Source: CAJQGY01 sp905478015
GTDB taxonomy: Bacteria > Pseudomonadota > Gammaproteobacteria > Magnimaribacterales > D2472
Length of the DNA stretch: 64,000 bases
NCBI GenBank assembly: GCA_943788365.1
Contig: CALSPZ010000001.1
Span: 930,001-994,000 of the forward strand
Direction of reading: 5' to 3'
Made by a program: the position numbers and the translations under genes. The notes under the pieces were generated by a model. It was not told where the DNA came from, ran no database searches, and was given only the letters and a program-made list of their open reading frames with translations. This document shows, in pieces, positions 53,365 through 62,601 of this stretch. The first letter of the stretch is position 1. Every line of letters begins with the position of its first letter.

Positions 53365-54903
53365 ATGAATATTAGACAGTTATATATAGCATTTATTTTT
53401 GTGTTTGCTTTGGGTTTGTTTTATCAATACTCCTCAGAACAGAGGTCGGTTTCTGGAGAAAGGGCTGTTGAGTTGATGAAGGCGGAAACCAAAAAACAGC
53501 TTGAGGATAATGGTGGTGATTTTGTTTACTTGGAAAATGATTTGCTAAGACTTGTTATTAAAACAAGCGATGGCTCAATTGTAGAAGCAAGATCCAAAGA
53601 ACACCTTGTTGAAAGGGTGGAGGGCTCCCTTGGTGTGAGAATATTTGGTAGTGATATTGTTAGTGGTTTTAAATACTATTTTAGGTCGGGTTTTACAGGT
53701 TCTCAAAAAAATTATCTTTTTAAAAGATATATAAATAATGGTGTCTTGCTGGTTTCCGAAGATGGTTTGGCTACCAAGGAAATTGTTTTTTCTGATTTGC
53801 CTTATGAGGTTTTAATAACCGACTCATCGCCTGATGGTGTGAGTGGAAAGCCTTATGCGTCTCTTTATAGGTCAGACTCTAGATCATTGGATATGAATTT
53901 TGATTTTGCTAGTGGGGGGATGATAAATAGGAGTTCATATGAGGCGTACGTTATTAGCACTTCTCAAGACCCTTACGAGGCCGATCGCCTTAGAGGGGTT
54001 GATTCTCCGTTGTCAGTAACCTCTGGTGGTGGCTGGGTTGGTTTTACACAAAAATATTTTTTAGCGGCGCTGCTGGGGTCAAGTGATTATATTTATAACT
54101 ATCATGTTGATGGAAATAATAAGGGCGGTTTGTACAAAATGGGTTATGTTGTGCAGCCAGATGATTTTTCTTCAGTTGAAGTAACGGGTCATACACACAG
54201 GCTTTTTGTTGGTCCAAAGATTAGAAAAGATTTGGTTACAAGAGCAAATAATTTAGAGCAAACAATTGAGATGGGTTGGTTTTGGTTTATATCTCAGCCA
54301 ATGATTTGGTTGTTGGATAAAATTTATAGTGTTGTTGGAAGTTGGGGTTGGTCTGTGGTTGTTATTACTTTGTTGTTAAAGCTTGTTCTTTGGCCTGTCA
54401 CCGGTGCTGGGTTTAAGTCTATGGCTGGTCTCAGAAGGGTTGCCCCTGAGATGAAAGAAATACAAGACAGGTATGCAAATGACAGGCAGAAGCTGGGTGT
54501 TGAGATGATGTCTTTGTACAAAAAACATGGTGTTAACCCTATGGGGGGTTGTTTGCCAATTTTTGCCCAAATGCCGTTTTTTATAGCCTTCTTTTTTGGG
54601 TTAAGGGAAATGGTTGAGCTTAGGCATGCTTCGTTTTTTTGGCTTTCAGACCTTTCGGCCCCTGATCCTCTTTTTATTCTTCCGGTAATGTTTGGATTGA
54701 TAATGGTGTTAACACAAAAACTAAACCCTCAGCCACCAAACATGGACCCAACCCAGGCCCAGGTAATGAAAGCAATGCCGGTTATGATTTCTGTATTTTT
54801 TGTAATATTTCCTTCTTCATTGGCCTTATATTCTGTTGTTAACAGTGGTATGTCCCTTGCTCAGCAAAAATATTTATATGCTAAATACGGCGGGAATAAT
54901 TAA
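53365..54903 (+). CDS. yidC: Membrane protein insertase YidC
   Basis: Inserts and folds inner-membrane proteins, 512 residues. N-terminal anchor (about 5-22), a large periplasmic domain to about 310, then the conserved membrane core with GWSVVVITLLLKLVLWPVT near 331 and the cytoplasmic loop with the conserved arginine in KSMAGLRRVAPEMKEIQDRY. Further blocks are GGCLPIFAQMPFFIAFFFGLREMVELRHASFFWLSDLS and VMKAMPVMISVFFVIFPSSLALY. The sense strand is unusually rich in G and T. Confidence 0.97.
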   Translation: MNIRQLYIAFIFVFALGLFYQYSSEQRSVSGERAVELMKAETKKQLEDNGGDFVYLENDLLRLVIKTSDGSIVEARSKEHLVERVEGSLGVRIFGSDIVSGFKYYFRSGFTGSQKNYLFKRYINNGVLLVSEDGLATKEIVFSDLPYEVLITDSSPDGVSGKPYASLYRSDSRSLDMNFDFASGGMINRSSYEAYVISTSQDPYEADRLRGVDSPLSVTSGGGWVGFTQKYFLAALLGSSDYIYNYHVDGNNKGGLYKMGYVVQPDDFSSVEVTGHTHRLFVGPKIRKDLVTRANNLEQTIEMGWFWFISQPMIWLLDKIYSVVGSWGWSVVVITLLLKLVLWPVTGAGFKSMAGLRRVAPEMKEIQDRYANDRQKLGVEMMSLYKKHGVNPMGGCLPIFAQMPFFIAFFFGLREMVELRHASFFWLSDLSAPDPLFILPVMFGLIMVLTQKLNPQPPNMDPTQAQVMKAMPVMISVFFVIFPSSLALYSVVNSGMSLAQQKYLYAKYGGNN

Positions 54904-54915
54904 TCTATAGTTTTT

Positions 54916-56226
54916 ATGTCTATTGTTTATGCATTGGCGACCCCTCCAGCAAAGTCTGCTATTTGTGTTTTTAGGGTGTCTGGGGAGGGTTGTCTAGATA
55001 AAATACCCGCTCTCTTTGGCTTACCTCCAAAAGAACATGGCTTCTTTTGTGTTAGGGATCTGACATTAAATATGTCAATTGTTGATAATGTTGGTCTAAT
55101 TTCATTTAAGGGTCCTAAAAGTTATACCGGGGAAGATTCTTTTGAGGTTTATGGTCACGGTGGTCTTGGTGTAATGTCTTTAATTATGGATGCTTTTCAT
55201 TCCGTTGGCTTTGAAGAGGCTGGGCCTGGAGAGTTTACCAAAAGGGCCTATTTAAATAATAAGCTAACCCTAAACGAATCAGAGTCTGTTTTGGATGTGA
55301 TAGACAGTTCGTCAAAAAAAGAAGTTTTTCTTGCCTCGCAGTCTCTATCGGGGGCTTTTACAAAAAAGGTTCATGAAATATCTAAAAAAATCGACTTTCT
55401 TCGGGTTCGAGTTGAAGCAGAAATTGATTTTTCTGATGAGGGGGAGGTTTTTCTTGATCAGGGTCTTGTGAAAGATTTAGAAGATCTGGTTGTTGAGTAT
55501 GAGGTTTTTGTAAGTGGATGTTTTAATAAAAAAGAGCTTGGTACTAAAAAGTCAGCAATTTTTATTGGTCCGCCTAATTCAGGTAAATCGTCTGTTTTTA
55601 ATAGGCTTTTGGGTTTTGAGAGGGCTTTAGTATCTGAGGTTGCTGGAACCACGCGTGACCTCATAGAGTCAGAGGTTTTTTATAACGACTTGTCTTTTTC
55701 AATTATTGATAGTGCTGGAATGAGGGATACGAGCGATGAAATAGAATCAAAAGGTATAGATTTTGCTATTGATAAAATAAGCGAGGCTGATGTTGTGCTT
55801 GGTGTTTTTGAAAACGATGACCTGTCTTTGTTAGACGGTTTGGTTGATTTGTTAAAGGGTAAAGTTTTTATATCAATTTTAAACAAAACTGATTTAAGGC
55901 AAAAAACGGAAAGCTCTTTTGATTGTTCTGTTTCGGCTAAAACGGGTGAGGGTTTTGATGGTTTGAAAAAATTACTAACAAAAACTTTTGGTGAAAATAT
56001 TGATGATCAGTCTCTATATATGGTGAGGGATAGGCATATAAAGTTATTCAAGCACTCTATAGAAAGCATAAAGAAAAGCATGGGTTGTTTGGTTTCTAAT
56101 GGAGATATGGAGATAGCGGCAGAAGAGCTAAAAATTTCGAGGGCTTGTCTTGATGATTTGGTGGGGGTAAAGTCTTCAGATGATGTTCTTGGTGATATTT
56201 TTGATAATTTTTGTATTGGTAAATAA
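54916..56226 (+). CDS. mnmE: tRNA uridine-5-carboxymethylaminomethyl GTPase MnmE
   Basis: GTPase that with MnmG makes the cmnm5 or nm5 modification on U34 of tRNAs. 436 residues. N-terminal formyl-THF-binding domain (MSIVYALATPPAKSAICVFRVSG, YTGEDSFEVYGHGG, RAYLNNKLTLNESESVLDVI), GTPase domain with FIGPPNSGKSSVFNRLL near 217, DSAGMRDTSDEIE, NKTD, and the C-terminal C-x-G-K motif (FCIGK). It is followed by a 275-bp spacer before mnmG. Confidence 0.96.
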   Translation: MSIVYALATPPAKSAICVFRVSGEGCLDKIPALFGLPPKEHGFFCVRDLTLNMSIVDNVGLISFKGPKSYTGEDSFEVYGHGGLGVMSLIMDAFHSVGFEEAGPGEFTKRAYLNNKLTLNESESVLDVIDSSSKKEVFLASQSLSGAFTKKVHEISKKIDFLRVRVEAEIDFSDEGEVFLDQGLVKDLEDLVVEYEVFVSGCFNKKELGTKKSAIFIGPPNSGKSSVFNRLLGFERALVSEVAGTTRDLIESEVFYNDLSFSIIDSAGMRDTSDEIESKGIDFAIDKISEADVVLGVFENDDLSLLDGLVDLLKGKVFISILNKTDLRQKTESSFDCSVSAKTGEGFDGLKKLLTKTFGENIDDQSLYMVRDRHIKLFKHSIESIKKSMGCLVSNGDMEIAAEELKISRACLDDLVGVKSSDDVLGDIFDNFCIGK

Positions 56227-56501
56227 GGTAGTTTAAGGGCTTTTTAAGAGTTGTTGCTAATAATATTGCCTAAACTATGTTTGGTTGTTGTTAAAAACTT
56301 GTACATATTTTCTGTCTTTTTTTACTGTCCACAAGTTATCCTTAGTTAATCGTATGGCTACCTAACATACCTACCAACACCCTTGTACAATTCTAAAACC
56401 ATTGGTTTAAAAACAATAGTTAGACTTATTAACATAAAAATAAACCTCTTATAGAAATAACTAAAAGTATATAATCCAGATATTATTGTATTTAATAACT
56501 T
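56227..56501. other. mnmE-mnmG spacer with reversal of strand composition
   Basis: Largest gap in the window and no gene seen in it. The left part (to about 56330) is G/T-rich like mnmE; the right part is A/C-rich like mnmG. It holds two direct CTTGTACA repeats (56298-56305 and 56382-56389) and a 13-bp palindrome AAACCA-T-TGGTTT (56396-56408). At the switch point is ACTGTCCACAAGTTATCC, with two weak DnaA-box-like sequences (CTGTCCACA, TTATCCTTA; 7 of 9 each). The position matches E. coli oriC (upstream of mnmG), but boxes are poor. Also the likely mnmG promoter region. Confidence 0.5.
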
Positions 56502-58346
56502 ATGAACTCATTTGATGTAATTGTTGTTGGTGGCGGCCATGCTGGTATTGAAGCTGCGCATGCCGTTTATCGCACAGGCCTTTCCTGCGCTCTTGTAACT
56601 TTTGAAAGGGAAAAGATAGGTCAGATGTCTTGCAACCCAGCCATTGGAGGTCTTGGTAAGTCTCATATTGTTAGAGAGATTGATGCCATGGGGGGGATAA
56701 TGCCTCTGGCCACAGACGCATCGGGAATTCAATATAGAACCCTTAACACGAGAAAGGGGTATGCAGTTCAAGCATTAAGAGTTCAATGTGATAGAAAACT
56801 ATATAAAGAAGCTATCCAGACCCATCTAAACAAAACCTCAATCAAAATATTTGAAGAAGAGGTTTTGGATATAATCTCTGAGCACTCTCAAATCAAAGGA
56901 ATTGTTACAAACAAAGGAAATATTTTTGCCAACAAGGTAGTTCTTACCACCGGAACCTTTCTTAACGGAGTTATGTTTACAGGAAAAGAATCTACAAGCG
57001 GCGGAAGAATAGGTGATAAATCATCAATACCGCTATCTAAGAAGCTTTATGATTTAAAACTTCCAATGGGGAGGTTAAAAACAGGGACCCCTGCGAGAAT
57101 AAAAATGTCTAGCCTGGACTTGACCGTAATGGAGCCTCAACCCGGAGAGTTACCAACACCATGGATGACATTAACAGAAGACAAACCAGAGCACGTTAAA
57201 CAACTACCTTGTTATATAACAAGAACAAACCCGCACACACACAAAATAATTAGCAAAAACATTGAAAAATCTGCAATGTATTCAGGGAACATAACAGGCA
57301 TAGGCCCAAGATACTGCCCTTCAATAGAAGACAAAATCTTTAAATTTTCTGACAAGAGCAGCCATCAAATTTTTATAGAACCCGAGGGGATAGGAGTAGA
57401 TCTAGTTTATCCAAACGGGATATCAACCAGCCTACCGCAATACATACAAGATAAATTTATTAAAACAATTAAAGGCATGGAAGAATCCGTGATAACAGAG
57501 TACGGTTATGCGGTTGAGTACGACTTTATAGACCCAAGAGCGCTTCATCAAACACTAGAAACAAAGTTTATCGAGGGCTTGTATTTAGCGGGGCAAATTA
57601 ACGGAACAACAGGGTATGAGGAGGCCGCGGCCCAGGGCCTTGTAGCCGGCGTAAATGCTTCAAACAAAATACAGAACAAAAAAGAAATGGTTCTGGAAAG
57701 AAGCGAGGCCTATATAGGAGTTCTTATAGACGACCTTACAACACACGGCATAACCGAGCCCTACAGAATGTTTACGAGCAGAGCAGAACACAGGCTTTTA
57801 TTATCCCAAAACAACGCCGAACAAAGGCTTTTAAAACACGCACACCTAAACAACCTTGTTACACAAAAAAGAATGGATGTATTTTTAGAAAGCGAATCAA
57901 AATATACAAACTTTTTAAACACGCTAAAAAAAACAAAAACAAAAAGCTTTAAAAACATCGAAAACAAAACAATAGAGCTTGTTGAAAAAAGAAGCATATA
58001 TAGCCTCTTAGCAAGGCCAGATGCCAACCTTGAATCTCTTTTCAAGTGTGACGAGCCCAACGCAAACGATTACAAAAGAGCCTGTGTTGAGGTTAGGTAT
58101 GCCGGCTATATTGAAAAGCAGACAAGAGAGGTAGAAAAAAACAGAAAACAAAATTCAAAAAAAATACCAAACACTTTTTCATATCATGACATACCCGGGC
58201 TTTCAAATGAGGTCAAAGAAAAACTAGAAAGAACAAAACCAGACACCATTGGCTCAGCCGCCAGAATAGAAGGAGTAACCCCTGCGGCGATAAATATTAT
58301 TTTAGTAACAATGAAAAAACAAGAGCTTGAAAAGGCCAATGCGTGA
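56502..58346 (+). CDS. mnmG: tRNA uridine-5-carboxymethylaminomethyl modification protein MnmG (GidA)
   Basis: FAD-dependent partner of MnmE, 614 residues. FAD-binding GGGHAGIEAAHAV near 10-22, then TFEREKIGQMSCNPAIGGLGKSH, DASGIQYRTLNTRKGYAVQALRVQCD, GTPARIKMSS and QINGTTGYEEAAAQGLVAG, ending with EGVTPAAINIIL. The sense strand is A- and C-rich, in contrast to mnmE. It overlaps rsmG by 8 bp. Confidence 0.97.
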   Translation: MNSFDVIVVGGGHAGIEAAHAVYRTGLSCALVTFEREKIGQMSCNPAIGGLGKSHIVREIDAMGGIMPLATDASGIQYRTLNTRKGYAVQALRVQCDRKLYKEAIQTHLNKTSIKIFEEEVLDIISEHSQIKGIVTNKGNIFANKVVLTTGTFLNGVMFTGKESTSGGRIGDKSSIPLSKKLYDLKLPMGRLKTGTPARIKMSSLDLTVMEPQPGELPTPWMTLTEDKPEHVKQLPCYITRTNPHTHKIISKNIEKSAMYSGNITGIGPRYCPSIEDKIFKFSDKSSHQIFIEPEGIGVDLVYPNGISTSLPQYIQDKFIKTIKGMEESVITEYGYAVEYDFIDPRALHQTLETKFIEGLYLAGQINGTTGYEEAAAQGLVAGVNASNKIQNKKEMVLERSEAYIGVLIDDLTTHGITEPYRMFTSRAEHRLLLSQNNAEQRLLKHAHLNNLVTQKRMDVFLESESKYTNFLNTLKKTKTKSFKNIENKTIELVEKRSIYSLLARPDANLESLFKCDEPNANDYKRACVEVRYAGYIEKQTREVEKNRKQNSKKIPNTFSYHDIPGLSNEVKEKLERTKPDTIGSAARIEGVTPAAINIILVTMKKQELEKANA

Positions 58347-58923
58347 TCAAGAGAAAATAACCAAGTTGCTTGAACAGCTTGTAACAAGAAGCTTTAAGTT
58401 CAACCAAAACCACAACCTCTTTCAAAGAAAAACCAAAGAAGAAATTTATAAAAAAGACGTGCTCGAGTGCCTTGAGATCAACGAACATATAATAAAAGAC
58501 GACAAAATATTAGACATTGGATCGGGGGGAGGCTTCCCAGGACTGGTCATCGGCATCACAAACCCCAACAACAAAATCGACCTAGTCGAAAGCAATCAAA
58601 AAAAATGCTATTTTTTAAAACAAATACAGCACGATCTTGGCCTAAAAAATGTTGCCATACTAAACAAAAGAATAGAAAAAAATAACATGTTTGGGGAATA
58701 TGACCTAATAACCGCCAGAGCCTTTGCAAGCATAGAAAAAATAACCAGCCTTACAAAAAACAACATCAAACAAAACAGCAGATATGTTTTGTTTAAAGGA
58801 ACAAAAATAAAAATAGAAGAAGAGCTGTTAGCGCTTAACACAAACAAATTTAAATATGAAATAATCAACCAAGGCAATCAAAAAAAAGAAAGACACTTTG
58901 TAAAATTAAGTTTAAATGAATAA
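58339..58923 (+). CDS. rsmG: 16S rRNA m7G527 methyltransferase RsmG (GidB)
   Basis: SAM-dependent methyltransferase for G527 of 16S rRNA. 194 residues from ATG 58339 (MRDQEKITKLLEQL), which overlaps the mnmG stop; a TTG at 58327 is less likely. SAM motif DIGSGGGFPGLVIGI near 67-81, then DLVESNQKKCYFLKQI and DLITARAFASIEKI. Follows mnmG as in most Gammaproteobacteria. Confidence 0.94.
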   Translation: MRDQEKITKLLEQLVTRSFKFNQNHNLFQRKTKEEIYKKDVLECLEINEHIIKDDKILDIGSGGGFPGLVIGITNPNNKIDLVESNQKKCYFLKQIQHDLGLKNVAILNKRIEKNNMFGEYDLITARAFASIEKITSLTKNNIKQNSRYVLFKGTKIKIEEELLALNTNKFKYEIINQGNQKKERHFVKLSLNE

Positions 58924-59677
58924 AGTATTAGCAATAGCAAATCAAAAAGGCGGTGTTGGTAAAACAACAACAGCAGTTAATCTTGCTGCAAGCCTTGCCG
59001 CCACAAAAAGAAATGTTCTTTTAATCGACCTAGACCCACAAGGCAATGCAACAACTGCATCGGGCATAAAAACAGAAGAACCAAACACCCTGTGCGAACC
59101 ATTTTTCAATAATACAGACCCAGAAGACTGTATATATACATCACCTGATGGCTATAAAATAATCCCCGGATCACAAGACCTCATTGCTCTTGATGTGGCC
59201 ATAAGAGACAATAATAAACAAAAATACCTTTCCAAAGTTTTAGCCAAGGTCGGCAACAGTTTTGATTACACAATTATTGACACCCCGCCAACACTAAACC
59301 AACTAACAATAGAAGCGCTAATGGCAGCCTCTGGAACCCTAATCCCACTTCAATGTGAATACTATTCTCTCGAGGGTGTTACAGGACTTATGCAAACCAT
59401 ACAAACAATATCTGACAACAACCTATCGCAAAATAGAGTATTGGGAATTATAAGAACAATGGTAGACCTTAGAAACAACCTAGCAAAAGACGTTTCAAAC
59501 GAGCTAGAAAACCATTTCCCCAGTCTTGTTTTTAACACCTTAATACCGAGAAACATAAAACTAGCAGAGGCGCCAAGCCACAATCAATCTGGTGTAAAAT
59601 ATATGCCTAGCTCTTACGGTGCTAAAGCCTACCTGGCATTGGCTGGGGAACTTATTAGGAAAATAGAAAATGTCTGA
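58916..59677 (+). CDS. parA: Chromosome-partitioning ATPase ParA (Soj)
   Basis: Deviant-Walker ATPase of chromosome segregation, 253 residues. Starts MNKVLAIANQKGGVGKTTTAVNLAA with the KGGVGKTT motif near 11-18, then LLIDLDPQGNATTASG, YTIIDTPPTLNQL and PLQCEYYSLEGV. It overlaps rsmG by 8 bp and parB by 8 bp. Together with ParB and the parS site near recF it makes up the ParABS system. Confidence 0.96.
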   Translation: MNKVLAIANQKGGVGKTTTAVNLAASLAATKRNVLLIDLDPQGNATTASGIKTEEPNTLCEPFFNNTDPEDCIYTSPDGYKIIPGSQDLIALDVAIRDNNKQKYLSKVLAKVGNSFDYTIIDTPPTLNQLTIEALMAASGTLIPLQCEYYSLEGVTGLMQTIQTISDNNLSQNRVLGIIRTMVDLRNNLAKDVSNELENHFPSLVFNTLIPRNIKLAEAPSHNQSGVKYMPSSYGAKAYLALAGELIRKIENV

Positions 59678-60521
59678 TAACAAAAAAACACTAAACAGAG
59701 GCCTGGACGCCCTTCTTGGTTCCGGCGGCAAGCCCAAACGAACCATACAAGACGTAAACCTTACACAGATAAATGCAGGACGGTTTCAACCAAGAGAGGT
59801 TTTTGACGAAGAGTCTTTAAAAGAACTAACAGACTCAATAAAAAAACACGGAGTCATATCTCCAATTTTAGTCAGGGAGCTCGGATTAAATAAGTATGAG
59901 GTAATTGCTGGTGAGAGGAGGATGAGGGCTTCAATTCAAGCTGGGCTAGAAACAATACCCTGCCTAGTTGATCAAAAAGAAGACCAAGACGCTTTAGAAT
60001 CAGCTTTAATCGAAAACCTACAAAGGGAAGACCTAAACGCGGTCGAAGAGGCAAGGGGCTACGACAGGCTTAAAAGAGAGTTTGGTTTAACCCAGGATGA
60101 GGTTGCGGTTTCAACAGGAAAAGCCAGAAGCACCATAGCAAACTCAATTAGAATCCTTTCTTTACCTCAAAAGGTCTTAGACTTTTTATCTGCGGGAAAG
60201 ATAGAAAAAGGACACGCCAAACTTTTGGCTTCAATGGAGCCCAAAGATGCAGAAATTGCAGCAGAAAACATTATTAAAAACAAACTAACTGTAAAAGACC
60301 TAAGCGAGTCATCAAGAAATCGAAAGAAAGGAATTTTAAAAAAAGAAAAACAGACAGACGTTCTTTTAATTGAACAAGAAATGTCCGAGGCCTTTGGTCA
60401 TCAGATTACAGTGGAGGCCAAAACGAAACAAAAAGGAAGCCTACAAATCTCTTACAAAACATCGGATGAGCTAGAGACCATTATTTCTAAAATTTTAAGC
60501 AAAAACAATCAAACCAACTAA
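59670..60521 (+). CDS. parB: Chromosome-partitioning protein ParB (Spo0J)
   Basis: CTPase/DNA-binding partner of ParA that spreads from parS. 283 residues. N-terminal basic start (NRGLDALLGSGG), the conserved ISPILVRELGLNKYEVIAGERRMRASIQAGL (ParB N-domain; the GERR motif binds CTP), ENLQREDLNAVEEARGY, and a helix-turn-helix near LTQDEVAVSTGKARSTIANSIRIL. The target parS is at 49275-49290. Confidence 0.95.
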   Translation: MSDNKKTLNRGLDALLGSGGKPKRTIQDVNLTQINAGRFQPREVFDEESLKELTDSIKKHGVISPILVRELGLNKYEVIAGERRMRASIQAGLETIPCLVDQKEDQDALESALIENLQREDLNAVEEARGYDRLKREFGLTQDEVAVSTGKARSTIANSIRILSLPQKVLDFLSAGKIEKGHAKLLASMEPKDAEIAAENIIKNKLTVKDLSESSRNRKKGILKKEKQTDVLLIEQEMSEAFGHQITVEAKTKQKGSLQISYKTSDELETIISKILSKNNQTN

Positions 60522-60596
60522 TTAAAAATAAAACCCAAAACACCTTGTTTAAAAACCCATATATTTTTATAATTGCGCCGAATTATTTAATTAAAA

Positions 60597-60914
60597 GTGA
60601 AACTTAACCTGGTAAAAAAACCAACAATAGCTGCCTTTGTAACTATTCTCTTTTTTTGCCTTTACATAGACATAAATTTGTTAGCCATAACTCTAGCCTA
60701 CACAACAGCACTAACACTGCTTTTTCTTATAGGAAAAAAGATTTCTAGTGCCGCCACTTACGTGCTTTACAGCTGGTCTGTGAAATGGGCCCTGTTTATA
60801 TTTTTCACTGCTTATGCGGCAATCAACCTTACATCTATTTATTTTTATTCCATGATAATGTTTATAGGAATTAATATATTTTTAAGTCCCGCGCTTGAGG
60901 CAAAAGAAGTCTAA
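60597..60914 (+). CDS. atpI: ATP synthase subunit I-like protein
   Basis: 105-residue hydrophobic protein with four predicted membrane segments, at the place of atpI upstream of atpB. AtpI assists assembly of the c-ring and is not strongly conserved. I start at GTG 60597; no obvious ribosome-binding site. It shares its last base with atpB. The call rests on topology and position. Confidence 0.75.
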   Translation: MKLNLVKKPTIAAFVTILFFCLYIDINLLAITLAYTTALTLLFLIGKKISSAATYVLYSWSVKWALFIFFTAYAAINLTSIYFYSMIMFIGINIFLSPALEAKEV

Positions 60915-61867
60915 TGGCAGCCAAAGGAATAGATTACGTAGTTGGGGCGGCTTGCTCAGAACCAGAATTAACAACCAATGGCTATATACAACACCACCTT
61001 ACGAACCTGACCTATGGAAAACTTCCATATGATTCCGAGGTTTGGCATTGTAATGAAGAAAGCCAACTATGGGATATGCCAACAATCATTCCCGCTGACA
61101 CATGGACATTTGCCCACGGGGCAAGCGAAGCCGCTGATATGGGTTTTTGGGCGTTTAATGTAGACTCAATTGGTTGGTCGGTTTTTTTAGGGGCCCTCTT
61201 TCTTGGTCTCTTTAAATGGGCAATACCAAAAAACTCAGACACTCCGTCAGGCTTACAAAATTTTGTGGAAATGTGTATAGAATTTGTGGATGACAATGTT
61301 CAATCCTTATTTGGAGCAACAAACAATAAATTAATTGCTCCTTTAGCCCTAACCGTTTTTGTTTGGATATTATTTATGAACCTAATGGATTTAATCCCAG
61401 TAGATTTCATTCCAGAGTTTGCCAAATATTTAGGTATAGAATATTTCAAAGTTGTTCCCACAACAGATCCAAATGTTACCCTTGGAATGGCTCTAGCAAT
61501 ATTTGTTTTAACCATCTACTACAGCATTAAAATTAAAGGACTTAAAGCATTTGTTGCGGAGCTTACGCTTCACCCTTTTGGAAAATGGTTAATGCCTGTT
61601 AATTTTGTTTTAGAAATGGTTAACTTTATAGCAAAACCAATATCGCTTGGTCTAAGGTTGTTTGGAAACCTTTATGCGGGAGAAATGATATTTATCCTTA
61701 TAGCACTAATGCTGTTCTTTAATAGTGTTTTAATAGGTATGTTGGGCATTGGCTTGCATTTGGTATGGGCGTTATTCCACATTCTAATTGTGGCATTACA
61801 AGCATTTATTTTTATGGCTTTGACTATTGCATATTTAGCAATGGCACATGAAACAGAGGAACATTAA
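60914..61867 (+). CDS. atpB: ATP synthase subunit a
   Basis: Proton-channel subunit of Fo, 317 residues. The essential arginine is in SLGLRLFGNLYAGEMIF; other family text is FVWILFMNLMDLIPVDFIP and LTIAYLAMAHETEEH near the end. The N-terminus is longer than in E. coli (271) and includes about 80 residues before the first helix. Part of the atpIBEFHA run. Confidence 0.96.
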   Translation: MAAKGIDYVVGAACSEPELTTNGYIQHHLTNLTYGKLPYDSEVWHCNEESQLWDMPTIIPADTWTFAHGASEAADMGFWAFNVDSIGWSVFLGALFLGLFKWAIPKNSDTPSGLQNFVEMCIEFVDDNVQSLFGATNNKLIAPLALTVFVWILFMNLMDLIPVDFIPEFAKYLGIEYFKVVPTTDPNVTLGMALAIFVLTIYYSIKIKGLKAFVAELTLHPFGKWLMPVNFVLEMVNFIAKPISLGLRLFGNLYAGEMIFILIALMLFFNSVLIGMLGIGLHLVWALFHILIVALQAFIFMALTIAYLAMAHETEEH

Positions 61868-61890
61868 TCCTCAAAATATAGGAGAAAAAA

Positions 61891-62112
61891 ATGGAATATA
61901 GTATTTTAGCAGCGGGTATCACAATGGGTCTTTCAGCAATTGGTGCTGGAATCGGAGTGGGCATCCTTGGTAGTAAATTTATAGAAGGAATAGCAAGACA
62001 GCCAGAACTAGCACCATTCCTACAAGGTAGGTTCTTTCTTATGATGGGCTTAACCGATGCGGTTCCTATGATCGGCGTTGGTCTTGGAATGTATATGCTT
62101 TTTGCAATATAA
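61891..62112 (+). CDS. atpE: ATP synthase subunit c
   Basis: 73-residue two-helix proteolipid of the rotor ring. The cytoplasmic loop R-Q-P lies at 36-38 (IARQPEL) and the proton-carrying acidic residue is Asp56 in LTDAVPMIGVGLGMYM. An Asp here, without the Gln-Glu-Thr sodium signature, indicates a proton-driven enzyme. AGGAGAAAAA precedes the ATG. Confidence 0.97.
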   Translation: MEYSILAAGITMGLSAIGAGIGVGILGSKFIEGIARQPELAPFLQGRFFLMMGLTDAVPMIGVGLGMYMLFAI

Positions 62113-62130
62113 AAAAACAGAAGACTTAAT

Positions 62131-62601
62131 ATGAATATAAACGCAACCTTACTTGCTCAAGCTATAGTATTTATAATTTTTGTAGCTATATGTATGAAAT
62201 ATGTATATCCGCAAATTTTAGCAGTTATGCAAGAAAGAGAGAAAAGAATATCCGATGGTCTTGAGGCGGCTAAAAAAGCAGACGACTCGCTCGAAGAAGC
62301 AAAGCTAGCTTTTGACAAAGAGCTCAATCAAGCCAAAGAAGAGGCGGCAGATATTCTAAAAAAAGCAAACAACCGAGCTTCGCAAATTGTTACAGATGCT
62401 TCTACAAAAGCAGAAACAGAGGCAGAAAAAATAATGACCTCAGCATCTGCAAACATAGAAAGCGAGACAAACAGAGCCAAAGAAGAGCTTAGGCAGCAGA
62501 TGTCAGATATTATCATTGACACAACAGAAAAAATTCTCGGTGATGAAATATCATCAGAAAAGCATGATGATATTCTTAAAAAAGCGGCTAAGGAGCTTTA
62601 A
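62131..62601 (+). CDS. atpF: ATP synthase subunit b
   Basis: Peripheral stalk subunit, 156 residues as in E. coli. N-terminal membrane helix (about 7-25), KYVYPQILAVMQEREKRISDGL after it, then a long charged coiled coil rich in Ala, Glu and Lys to the end. Shares one base with atpH. Confidence 0.96.
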   Translation: MNINATLLAQAIVFIIFVAICMKYVYPQILAVMQEREKRISDGLEAAKKADDSLEEAKLAFDKELNQAKEEAADILKKANNRASQIVTDASTKAETEAEKIMTSASANIESETNRAKEELRQQMSDIIIDTTEKILGDEISSEKHDDILKKAAKEL

